DNA of 64,000 nt, from positions 10,523,001-10,587,000 of the forward strand of contig BSBM01000372.1 in the NCBI GenBank assembly GCA_027924585.1, given 5' to 3'. Shown here piece after piece: positions 46,096 to 55,443 of the stretch. How positions within the stretch are numbered: the stretch's first letter is position 1; the number at the start of each line of letters is the position of its first letter. This DNA comes from Larix kaempferi. Taxonomy: Eukaryota; Streptophyta; Pinopsida; Pinales; Pinaceae. The position numbers and the translations under genes were made by a program. The notes below the pieces were generated by a model, which was not told where the DNA came from, did not search any database, and was given only the letters and a program-made list of their open reading frames with translations.

Positions 46096-47458
46096 TAGCC
46101 ATCGGCATATGCGTCCCCCATAACACTGGCTTGTTGACCAAAGATTTCAACACAGAATAGTCAGTAAACATAAGGAAGTGTGATCCCAGCAAGTAGTGTC
46201 TAAATTTCTGTAGGGCATATACCATCGCAAGGCCTTCCCTGTCAGTAGTAGTATAGTTCTTTTCTGCTGTCAAAAGCTTTCTGCTAGAAAATGCAATAGG
46301 GTGGTCAATACTTCCGTCTCCTGGCTGAGCTAACACGATCCCTAGGGAAATACATGATGCGTCAACATGGACATGGAATGGCTTTGTCCAGTCTGGAAAG
46401 ACTAGAATTGGCACAGTGACCATCTTTTCTTTTAATGTGTCAAAACCCTGTTTGCATTCTGCGTTCCAAATGAACGGTGCGTCTTTCTTTAGCAGCTTTT
46501 CCATTGCTACGGTTATCTGTGCATAACCCTTCATAAATTTCCTATAATATCTAGTATGGCCTAATGTAGATCGCAACATCTTGACCGAGTTTGGTGTTGG
46601 TAACTTCGCAATAACTGCAATCTTCGCAGGATCTACCATCAGTATTTGCTTACAGACAATGTGGCCAAGTAAAATTCCATAAGGCACATAGAAAATACAC
46701 TTTTTCAAATTCAAGGATATTTGATGCTGTCGACACTTCTCGAGCATCATGCGGAGATTCGCGCAATGATTTTTCAATAGACCAAATACAGTCCAATCAT
46801 CAAAATACGCTTCTAAAAACTTGTGCATAAAATCTTTAAATGCTGCGATGATGACTCTAGAGAATATGGTAGGTGTGTTCTTCAGCCCAAAAGGCATGAC
46901 AGTGTACTGGAATGACCCCCATTCTGTAGCAAATGTCGTCTTATGCCTATCCACAGGATCAATCCTGATCTGATGATAACCAGAGAAACCATCAGTGAAA
47001 GAATATGCCTCATTTCCTCCAATGTTATCAATTACTTTGTTTGTGAATGGAGTAGGAAATGGGTCGTGCATGGAAGCATCGTTCAACTTTCTGAGATCCA
47101 CACAAATCCTGATCTCGCCTTTTGCTTTCTTGTCTTGAACAACCATGGGGCTAATCCATTCAGATTCTTCGATTGGTTCAATGATTCCTGCTTCTAGCAT
47201 CTTATCTAGCTCTGTGCGGACTTTTTCCTCATAGCGCGGATTCAATCTGTATGGTCTCTGCTTGACAGGCTTAGCACCTGGTTTTAAAGGTATTTTCATG
47301 ACCCCTAGGTCTCCCAAAATTCCTTTCATCTCTGTAAATTTTGTTGGAAATAGTTCCTGATACTCATGTAAGGTATCTGCGATCTCTGCAATAGTCTGAT
47401 CGTCCCAATAATCTCCTATTGATGTGAACTTTGGCTCTTTGTCTGTGCCAATGTTCAC
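46076..47458 (-). pseudogene. Reverse transcriptase and RNase H
   Basis: A 460-codon frame begins before the RT palm (NIGTDKEPKFTSIGDYW). RT motifs follow in order: EWISPMVVQDKKAKGEIRIC, VDLRKLND, AYSFTDGFSGYHQIRIDP, FGLKNTPTIFS, and the catalytic YFDD (EAYFDDWTVFG). RNase H follows with FHVHVDASCISLGIVLAQP, FSSRKLLTAEKNYTTTDREG and LMFTDYSVLK, keeping its acidic residues. This stretch is the best preserved of the element. It ends in a one-base shift in a G5 run (46119-46123 region), after which the tether continues in the next frame. A TAA (47459-47461) precedes it. Confidence 0.92.
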
Positions 47459-47686
47459 TTTTTACATTTTTACTGGTCCAATCATATCTAGGATTTCCAA
47501 CGGAGGTCCTTCTACCTCGCGCGTTCCTTCTGATTATGGTATATCTATGTTTCGCGGGTTGTCCTCATCATCTTTATTTGTATCATTGGTATCTTTAGCT
47601 AAGTTGTAACACTCGATCAAGTGCTCTTCATGTTCCTTCCATTCTGACTATAGGTGCATGGGAATGCACTCTGTCCCAAAAAAATC

Positions 47687-49108
47687 CTACAGTGTTATGT
47701 TTTGATGATGATAGTCATCCTGGAATATGTGCTTCTTGATTAGTTCTAATGCTTCATCGATTAATGGATTCTCGTCTTCAAATCTGAAGTCCTTCCGAAA
47801 GTTCGCAACGAGCAGCTCCCAATCAGTGAGTTCACTGCGCAACTCCAGGTCGAGGTACCATTTCTCTGGGATACCCGCATCCAATGTATGTACAAATAAA
47901 TGTACCCATTCTGTAAGTGGTCTTTCCACCCATGCCTTTGAACAGATTTGAATGTGCTGACTAGGGTCTGTCTGTCCATTATATTTTTCAAAGGGTAAAG
48001 TAACCTTTTCGGCGAATCGGATCTGCATCTTAGTTCTGCATTGATCCCAAGTGGTCAATGTTTTCTTATGTGCATTCCACCATCTAGCAAGTGTATCGTG
48101 CAATGCTATATCTAGAGCTGGCATTCTATGCTCATCTGGTATAGCTGCAGTATATTCCCTTATGAAACTGTAAACATTAGCAGAACCATCATATGTGGGA
48201 ATAGGACTCACCTCTTTTTTGATCCAGCGTAGTGATTTTGTAACCTGCACACATCTTCTTGCTGATACTTCATGCATGCGGCTTTGCCAATTCTCTAGTC
48301 CTGTATCAGAGTCAGATATACAAGAAGTGTCACATCGCCAGCTGAGCATACCGTCCACAGTAGGATTAATGTAGTCTTCCTTGTTCGCAGTCAGTTGGTA
48401 TAGTCGGTCTAAGTATTGAGCTTGGGATTCCTCCTGAATCGGCTCACTGTATCTATCACCATCTTTAGGATCCAATGGTGTGATGACCCTAAGATGCTTC
48501 CCTTCAAATATCATCTTCTTTGTCTTCAAGTTTATGATAGCCAAGTTATCCATAGCCCAATCAATTCCCAATATTGCTGGAAAGGGTTGACTATCATCCA
48601 CAATTTCAATAACCTGAAAGTCTGCATGACTCTGTACTCTATCAATGTCAACTACTACATTAGCTAAGTGGCCAAAAGGTATGACCTTCTCCTGATTATC
48701 CATTCGTAATTGGATAGGTGACCAGAGAAACTTTGGTCGACCCATCTGCTGCCATGTGTGCTTAGTCAAGACATTCACTTCTGATCCTAGATCAAGGATG
48801 ACTTCATCCATTTCAAAATATCCTATTTGTGCAGTAAGCCTCATCTCTCGGCCCGTTCTTTTGTGCTTCCTTATATGATGTACAACGCTATCTGGAGTCT
48901 CTGTTGCGATCTGAGGTTCATACTGGCTGATAAGCTTCTGGAGCTCTAATATGGCTTTTTTTCTTTTTAGTAACTTCATGCAGCTTCGCAAGAACTGCGC
49001 AACAGAAGTACAAACATCTATCGCAGTACTTGTTTTGTCATATGGAGCCGGCATGTCTTCAACATGCGATGTTTCACTACGCAGCGAGATCCTTGATGAC
49101 TTATCCAC
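47687..49108 (-). pseudogene. Aspartic protease followed by a second Gag-like domain
   Basis: The protease (about residues 85-215) contains MDEVILDLGSEVNVLTKHTW at its active site (DLGS in place of DSGA) and QPFPAILGIDWAMDNLAIIN. From about residue 300 a different domain appears: ISPIPTYDGSANVYSFIREY-like text, then LARWWNAHKKTLTTWDQC, FEKYNGQTDPSQHIQICSKA, WVHLFVHTLDAGIPEKWYLD and WELLVANFRKDFRFEDENPL. This is the alpha-helical pattern of retrotransposon Gag (capsid) proteins, although a Gag already lies upstream of the protease. Stops at 47687 (TAG) and others separate it from RT, in the same reading frame. The function of the second domain is unknown. Confidence 0.8.
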
Positions 49109-49381
49109 TAGTTCTCTAAAGGTATCCCGTGCATCAATGAAGACCTCCTTATTCTTCTATAGGTTAAGAGGGGGTGCTTTTCCTGGAGCTTTCCTTATCC
49201 ATACTGTTTCAAGGGGATCCTTCTTCATATTTGCATCCCCTGATGTTGAAGCTTCTGCTCCTCTATCGTGGCCTGTCTCAGAGCCACTGCGCGTGACTAC
49301 ATTAATGCTTGGATCTACTAGTCTATTCTCTACTGTGATCCACTGGACGTTTGGATTCAGAGCCTCTGTTCATCTTCTCTT

Positions 49382-50752
49382 CTACATTTCCACCTCTAAT
49401 ACTGGGCAATCTTCAATGACATGCTCAAATGATTTACAATAATTGCACGTAGTGCATGGGTTAACACAATCTCTAGATATGTGCCCAGGTTGGCCACAGT
49501 TATAACAAATGACTTGGTCGCGGCCTCTTCCTTGTGCTGGACCAGCATTTCTTCCTCTACCGCGGTATCCACCACCACGACCTCTGTATCCTCCTTGGTC
49601 ATATTGTGCATTTTCTTGTTTTGGCTGGGTCTCTTCTTGTACGCGGTACAAGCCAACACCTCGCATTGAGTCCATATCCCTTTTTCTTTCATTCATTAAT
49701 TCATATGCGCGGCAGTTGGATTCATCATGTCCAACTGATTTACAGAAATTGCAGTATAAATTCTTAGGAGTTTTCACATATTTTTGGATGAGGTAACAGT
49801 CTTCAGTTCTATGTCCTGTGGTTCTACAAATTTCACACCATGGGGCTTTATTCTGATTTAATGGGTTAGGCGCACGACTGTTAATATAGTCACGGAATAG
49901 AGGGCAATGTTCGCGGTCATGACCTTCTCCTTTACAACTTGTACATGAGACCTCCTATCTAGGTTCATATCTTTGTTCTTTACCATTTTTCATACTATGC
50001 AATTCAAGTGTCAGGGTGGTCAGCTGGTTCTGGATCTGAGACATCCCAGAACTAGTATCACCAGTCGGCGAAGCTTCCATCTTCATTGCAATTTCCAAGG
50101 CCTCTGCCTGGGATAGAACCTTCTGCTGCATCAATGGTAATCTGATATGAGGTAACAATGCAGCAATGAACCATTCTTTATGCTGTTCTGGTGGTATAAC
50201 AAAACTTACTTGGTCTAGTAAGGTCTTAAATTTCTGATCAAATTCCCAGACCGTTTCAGTTGGTCTCTGCTTTATTTCCTTCAGCTCAGTAATACACTGA
50301 GACTCAGACTTAGGTTTCTTGAACTCTGCTACCAGCGCAACTTTAATTTCCGCCAGGGTTCTCGGCTGTACTGTAGAGTATTTCATAAACCAATGTAGCG
50401 CTCTATCCCTGAAAGTGGTGATGATCTATGCTTGTTTCACAACATCGTCCTGGATTTGTCTTACACTCCATACGACTTCACAAAGGAACCAATGTTGATC
50501 AGGGTCTTCTAGGCCAGTTCCTCTGAATATTGGCAGTTTCATATCAGCTTTTTCCATTGTGCTACTAGGTGGTGGGGCACCGGGATTAGTGCACGGCTGC
50601 TGTAAAGGGATCTGCACAGTAAATACAAATGGGACTATCAGGAGAGATGGACTAGGCTGATTCTTCTGCGGGGTGGGCTGCGTAGCGGATGGGTTTTGTG
50701 ATAAGGGTGGTGCGGTTTCTGCAGCTGGCGGATTCTCAGGGGTAAATGGTTA
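49382..50752 (-). pseudogene. Gag polyprotein with five CCHC zinc knuckles
   Basis: A single frame from about 50749 downward. It has a proline-rich stretch (NPSATQPTPQKNQPSPS) and a capsid domain beginning MKLPIFRGTGLEDPDQHWFL. It continues after TAG (50426) with DRALHWFMKYSTVQPRTLAE, EFKKPKSESQCITELKEIKQ and EQHKEWFIAALLPHIRLP. After a TAG at 49955 come five C-x2-C-x4-H-x4-C knuckles: CTSCKGEGHDREHC, CEICRTTGHRTEDC, CNFCKSVGHDESNC, CYNCGQPGHISRDC and CNYCKSFEHVIEDC. An RGRGG-type arginine/glycine linker lies between the third and fourth. Gag binds and packages the RNA. One or two knuckles are usual, so five is unusual. The frame stops with TAG at 49382. Confidence 0.88.
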
Positions 50753-51051
50753 TGTAACTTCACTATCAAGATCGCAGGGGATCTCAGTATCTATATGAAG
50801 TTTAGGGCCTTCTGGATCTTTATTAATTTTATATCTCTTACCACTTCTAAGAGTATGTGTCTCTTCATCAGAATCAATACATGTACTGTTTATCATGACA
50901 AACTTCAAGCATATTACTGCATTCTTAGAACACCTTTCTCAACTAACAACATCTTAATGTATAGACTGAGATTGTTCAGAAACTTACCGTGGAATCCTCC
51001 GAAAAAATTTGCTTTTGCTTGGCTGTAGGATTTGAGTGTGTCTACAACAAA
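50753..51051 (-). other. Candidate intron between the first ORF and Gag
   Basis: On the minus strand, open sequence after the first ORF (VVDTLKSYSQAKANFFGGFH) meets a consensus donor GTAAGT at 50987-50982. Possible acceptors lie near 50885-50920. Downstream text (LRSGKRYKINKDPEGPKL) resembles a Gag N-terminal linker. I could not find an acceptor that keeps the frame, so the intron is a suggestion only. Confidence 0.3.
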
Positions 51052-51423
51052 TTATGTTCCAAATCCTTCTAGCATATGATCGACCCAATAATCAACTGCA
51101 CGTGACAACGGGATGTCTAACGCTTTAAGCTGTGCTATGAGCTCGGGAGTCCACTCCGTAGGAACTCCTCCTTGGAAACAGTTTTTCTTCTCTGCGAGCC
51201 GCGAGATCCACGCATGCAACTTGTTTGGAAATGATGCCCAAAATATATCGTGAATGTCATCTAACAGATATCTATCCGACCACTGTATGTCACTTAGACA
51301 CGGATGTCTATTTTCTTGTCTGTTAAAATCGCTTATGATCTTATCCCACCAAGCTTGAATTTCTGTCTTTTTGGGATGCCAATAGTCAGATCCTTCAGGG
51401 AACTGATATTCTTCTCCACACAT
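51052..51423 (-). pseudogene. First ORF of the element (Gag N-terminal region?)
   Basis: ATG at 51421-51423 starts 144 bases after the 5' LTR. The protein (MCGEEYQFPEGSDYWHPKKT, then IQAWWDKIISDFNRQENRHP, then FPNKLHAWISRLAEKK) is soluble and tryptophan-rich. It has no homology I know. After its TAA (51052-51054) the frame stays open to the GTAAGT at 50987. Its position suggests a matrix-like Gag N-terminus, perhaps joined to Gag by splicing. This is inference from position only. Confidence 0.5.
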
Positions 51424-51439
51424 CGTAATTGCAACTTAA

Positions 51440-51566
51440 GCGAACCATTTCAACTCATCATGGATTCTAGCACGGAAACGGAACCATTTCAACTCATCAT
51501 GGATTCTAGCGCGGCAACGGAACCATTTCAACTCATCATGGATTCTAGCGCGGCAACGAAACCATT
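51440..51566 (-). repeat. Triplicated 39-bp leader carrying the primer-binding site
   Basis: Three units of exactly 39 bp (51440-51478, 51479-51517 and 51518-51556) plus a 10-bp part lie against the 5' LTR. On the minus strand the first bases after the LTR are AA and then TGGTTTCGTTGCCGCGCTAG, which fits a tRNA 3'-CCA complement. Each upstream unit repeats it with small changes (TGGTTCCGTTGCCGCG). I could not assign the tRNA. Confidence 0.75.
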
Positions 51567-53273
51567 TGTTGGCTTAAATTGACCCAGAGGTTTTCAACTA
51601 GACCTAGGTTCTTTTTGGTTCTCCCTTTGACCAACAAAACCCCTTCGCACCGGCCCTTTCGGCAACAACCTGCGAGCAAGTTGAGGTCTCACCTAAGGTG
51701 TGTCTTTATGGGGTACTGCGGAATCAGGTTTCCACAGTAAATGATGAGTGGTTTATCTGAACAGGCTGCGCAGCACAGGACAGAAGGACGGCGCTGCGAG
51801 CAGAGTGATTTGGTACGTAGCAGGATCTATGCTGCAAAGAGTACCGCGCGGTGCAGGAAACACTGTGGGCCGCACCGAGGGTTTCTTACTGTTGCGAATC
51901 TTCTACTGGAACTGCGAACTACCCACAATTATCCTCTACTTGGAAAATCTCAGAAACATTAAGGCACTGAAATGAATATCATTCATCCATTCATTCAGGC
52001 ACTTACGGGATATCTTTCTAGCATTCATCAAGAACTTGGATTGTTACAACATGAACTGAAATAATAAACATGATTAACTATGCTGCATTCCTTCACTGTG
52101 TTTTAAGAAAGTAATTATACTTAAGTGACTGATTCACGACCTTAACATAGACTTGAAATGTTCACCATTCATCTGCTTCCGTGGAACCTAACATATCATT
52201 CCCAAACTTCTCCTATTGGTGAATGCATATCAAAGTTCTCATATTACAGCGTGCAAGGAAACATTCAAGCATTCATTCTATAGAAAATACAGACAGTCAT
52301 TCATTCATAAACATTATCACATAACACAAGATTTAACGTGGTTCACTTCCCTGGATGGAAAGCTACATCCACAAGAACGGTTGGTAATATATTTGTTTCA
52401 AAAGGGATGGGGCAACCGTTCTTAGTCTGCTCACTCAGTTGCAGACTCTTCCTTCTCTCGGCCAGGTCTCTGCGCACACAGCTGCAGAGCCTTTACAATA
52501 TTCTCAGCTAAGAGATATCTTACAATACAAAAAGGTTATCTCCTTACGTTCTCAGCAACAACAAAAAGACTTAACAATAATCCAAAGAGAACAACCCCCA
52601 AAGCTAGAACCCAAATCCCATACAAAATGTCTTCTTAAATAGATCATGCCCGAAGGTCATGTCTGTACAATGTCGAAGACCTAAAAACCCAAAACCCTAA
52701 GGGTTTCCAAAACTGCGCTGGTTTTCCAAACCGGCTTGCTGGCTCCAGGTAGCGTCTGCTTGATCATGGCGGATCTCCACGTCCTCATTCTGTCACTATC
52801 GGCCTTCCTGCCGAATGCGTGCCTGCAGGTTGCTTCTGCTGAACCGTTTCTCCCTAACGGTTTTACCTTCTACGTGTGCCAAACGTCGGTTTCCTTAACA
52901 ACCCATGCATGGCTGCCTTCCTATTTTGCCTATGTCCGCCGCTCGGCAATCCTGAAGTATCTTTCCAAAAATGTTTGCTACTGGTCGAGCCGGTAACTAC
53001 ACCTGATATTTGTCCAGCATACTACTTTGCTGGTTCCACGTGGCCTCCTAATTCTGCAGCACTGCTTCTGCACAGTACTGATCTTCACATCACGGCCAAC
53101 ACTTCGACACTGCGCGCAACTCCGAAGTCTAGTGAAAACCTGGATGTTGCGCGCAACTTCGCAGCATCCTCAATACTTAGCCAAAATTGTGTTTTTGAGC
53201 TGGCTCAGCTCAGCTTTCCTTGCTTGCCTCAAAAAGGTGCTTCCCATAACTTTAACTCAACCTGGGCCCAACA
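51567..53273 (-). repeat. 5' LTR of the 13.8-kb element
   Basis: 1707 bp, TGTTGG...CCAACA, partner of 39439-41120. It contains a 26-bp stretch near 52495 that is absent from the other copy. Reading frames inside it (for example 52876-53277) are not genes. Confidence 0.92.
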
Positions 53274-54117
53274 TTAGGGATAGTTTAAGATATGTTCAAA
53301 AAGAGGCAACGAATCCCATGGAGTAAGATATGGATACGTGGGTTGTTCAAATCCTAAAAGGAGGATAAAACATTAAGAACCAAAACAAATTCCTAAATTT
53401 TGGAAGGTGCCATGAATTGGAAAAAGATGGCGGTGGTCAATGTATTTGGTTAAAACATTATGCCACCAATTTCCTAAATATGATAAGTGGAAACAAATTC
53501 CTAAAATTTTGGGTGGTGTTAATATTTATGCCACAAGATTTGGTTTTAAAACAAATAAACCATATGTTAATTATATGCTAAGTTGTTGGGTGGTTCAACA
53601 TATAATATCCGGATGTTAAAACTGATGCCATGTATGGTATTTTGTTTTAAACAAACTTTGGAATATCTCTTAATAGCTTAACCATATATTATTGGGCTCA
53701 TTATGGACTAAGCACTATATAAACAAATGTTTTTTTTCCATGTGAGGGGAAGGTATTTTGGAGAAGAATTATTGTTGGGAATTCTTGGTGAATGTTGTGT
53801 GAACTTTAAAATCTTCTTAGAGTTTGGTAGAGTTGAAGAGCTCTTGAAGGAGATCATTGAAGCTTCATTGGAAACATTTCAAAGGACTTATTGTATTTGG
53901 CAGAAGATTGTATTTCGGTGCATCCAACATTTTGACCACATAATACGATTGGTCCTCATTAGAGAGCAGGCCTGGAGACGTAGTCCCTTTGTGGACGAAC
54001 TCCATTATCATGCCCAGTGCAATTATTTTATGTGTCTTTTATTCATGTGTATGCTTTCTTTATTTATGCTCTTTTATGCAATTCATGAATAATCATTGAA
54101 TAAAAGATACCAGATCA
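53274..54117 (+). mobile_element. 3' part of an LTR interrupted by the 13.8-kb element
   Basis: The segment ends ...ccagatca, followed after three bases by a primer-binding site and a gag ORF, as at the end of a 5' LTR. A TATA box (tatataaac, 53715-53723) and a 'gaataaa' signal (near 54097) lie where LTR promoter and polyadenylation signals would be. Its left portion lies before 39439. The 121-codon frame at 53727-54092 overlaps the transcribed part and is not a recognised protein. Confidence 0.6.
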
Positions 54118-54120
54118 TGT

Positions 54121-54135
54121 TGGTATCAGAGTGGT
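54121..54135 (+). promoter_or_regulatory. Primer-binding site (initiator Met-tRNA)
   Basis: tggtatcagagtggt matches the plant initiator methionine tRNA complement (TGGTATCAGAGC), with a one-base change in the listed stretch. Confidence 0.8.
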
Positions 54136-54155
54136 GTCTTTGACTTGAATTGTGA

Positions 54156-54660
54156 GTGTCGATGCTTACTAGGGCCAAGCTCAAAGTAGATGAAGGAAAA
54201 CTTGAGACTTTCAACCCAGATATTGGATGTGCACATCAAAGAAAGAAAATGGAAGATGAATACCCTCATGTAGAGAATGAGAAGGCCTTCCACAAAGATT
54301 TATACCGGATGTCAGACATGGTGGAAAAATTGTTTGTAGATTATCAAGAGAGATTGGAAAAGAAGGAAAAGAAGAAGAAAGTGAAAGCAGAGAGTGATTA
54401 TTTAGTGAACCAAGTATTTGGAGGAGATCCTACTGAACGTCCATCTCCATCTTCAAGTTCAATATCCTCTTCTTCCTCTTCTTCTCATCATTCTAGTTTT
54501 CATCAGAGAGATGCTTTTAAGAAGCCCTTATTGAAGCTTGATGTTAAATTTGATTTGCCTATGTATAATGGAGAACTGGATGCATAGAAACTTGATAATT
54601 GGCTCAAATAGATTGAGGTTTACTACAGGGTTCAACAAATTGTGGATGAGTCTATTGAGG
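54156..54660 (+). pseudogene. Gag N-terminus, truncated
   Basis: The frame begins SMLTRAKLKVDEGKLETFNP 20 bases after the primer site. It has a Lys/Glu-rich helix (YQERLEKKEKKKKVKAESDY) and a serine run (SSSSISSSSSSSHHSSFHQR), then the start of a Ty3/gypsy Gag domain: KLDVKFDLPMYNGELDA, TAG (54585), KLDNWLK, TAG (54609), IEVYYRVQQIVDE. Sequence stops resembling Gag at about 54680, where other DNA begins. The rest of the element is gone. Confidence 0.75.
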
Positions 54661-55280
54661 TTTTACCCCTAGCTTGTGCAAATGAGCACCTACTAAGGAG
54701 AATGGACTCCTTAGTAGCAGTTCAGTATATTAAACTAATTAAGCTAAAACCGAAATTAAATTACTTCTAAAACAAGCATGAAACATAAACAGCAAATTTA
54801 AAGAATGGCTTTTTGTATTGATGTTACCTTCAATGAAAAGGTTTGATGAAGCCCTTTGCAGTGTCCAAGAGGATGCTCCAAGCTTCAAGATGCTCCTTCT
54901 CCTTCTCCAATGATGGGAATGGGCCAAAAGTGGCTCTCAAGGTGAAAATAGTTCAATGGTGAACTAGGGTTTCGAGAGAGATTTTGGCAGAGTAAGGGTG
55001 CTTGTGATTGTGGATATGGAATAAGAGATCTCCATCACCTATTTATAGTTTTTTGGTGGTGGAGTGCTGACCCATGGTTTTAGGAAACACATAGTTTTGG
55101 GCAGCTGTATAGGGTTTTTTACTCCTTTTCCTCATTATTTTATATTTTTTATTCCCTTTTTAGGGGATTTTTGCTATTTTTGGAGGAAAAGGGGGTTTTT
55201 TAGCCTTTTTTAGGCTATTTTGAGGGTTTTGTGGCCTTTTGGAGGCATTTTAGGCCTTTTGGAGGCTTTTTAATGGGATT
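54661..55280. other. Junction and G/T-rich spacer
   Basis: An 11-bp inverted repeat (ctactaaggag / ctccttagtag, 54690-54717) marks the junction between the gag remnant and new sequence. From 55100 to 55280 the plus strand is rich in 'ttttaggc / ttttggagg' motifs. This may be the 3' LTR (minus strand) of the element to the right, whose start TGTTAACACCC would be at about 55453. Confidence 0.4.
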
Positions 55281-55443
55281 TTTTGGGATTTTAAGGGAAA
55301 AATGGTAGGAAAATGGACAAATGAGCCATATAATGTGGTAGATAAGGTAGTGAGCACTTTTTGGGATTTTAAGGGAAAAATGGTAGGAAAATGGACAAAT
55401 GAGCCATATAATGTGGTAGATGAGGTAGTGAGCACTTTTTGGG
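55281..55443 (-). repeat. 78-bp tandem duplication
   Basis: 55281-55358 and 55359-55436 are nearly identical (ttttgggattttaaggg ... tgagcac), followed by a short third start. The period is a multiple of three, so the minus strand encodes a 26-residue repeat, but there is no sign of a real protein. Confidence 0.88.

Larger units (their letters stand above)
39439..53273 (-). mobile_element. Complete 13.8-kb Tat/Athila-like Ty3/gypsy retrotransposon
   Basis: LTRs at 39439-41120 and 51567-53273 begin TGTTGG and end CCAACA. The 5-bp flanks are TTAAG and TTAGG, a target duplication with one change. On the minus strand the order is leader, short first ORF, Gag with five zinc knuckles, protease, second Gag-like domain, RT, RNase H, integrase, spacer and extra ORF. 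PR-RT-RH-IN order defines Ty3/gypsy. The extra 3' ORF and integrase-end motif (NGSRLKLY) suggest the Tat/Athila group. LTR copies differ by several percent in the parts compared, plus a 26-bp indel near 40345/52495, so this is not a recent insertion. All ORFs are broken. Confidence 0.92.

Noticed and set aside
39439-53273. Endogenous pararetrovirus (caulimovirus-like)
   Set aside because: LTRs, a target-site duplication and integrase after RNase H are present, and there is no movement-protein motif. This is a Ty3/gypsy retrotransposon.
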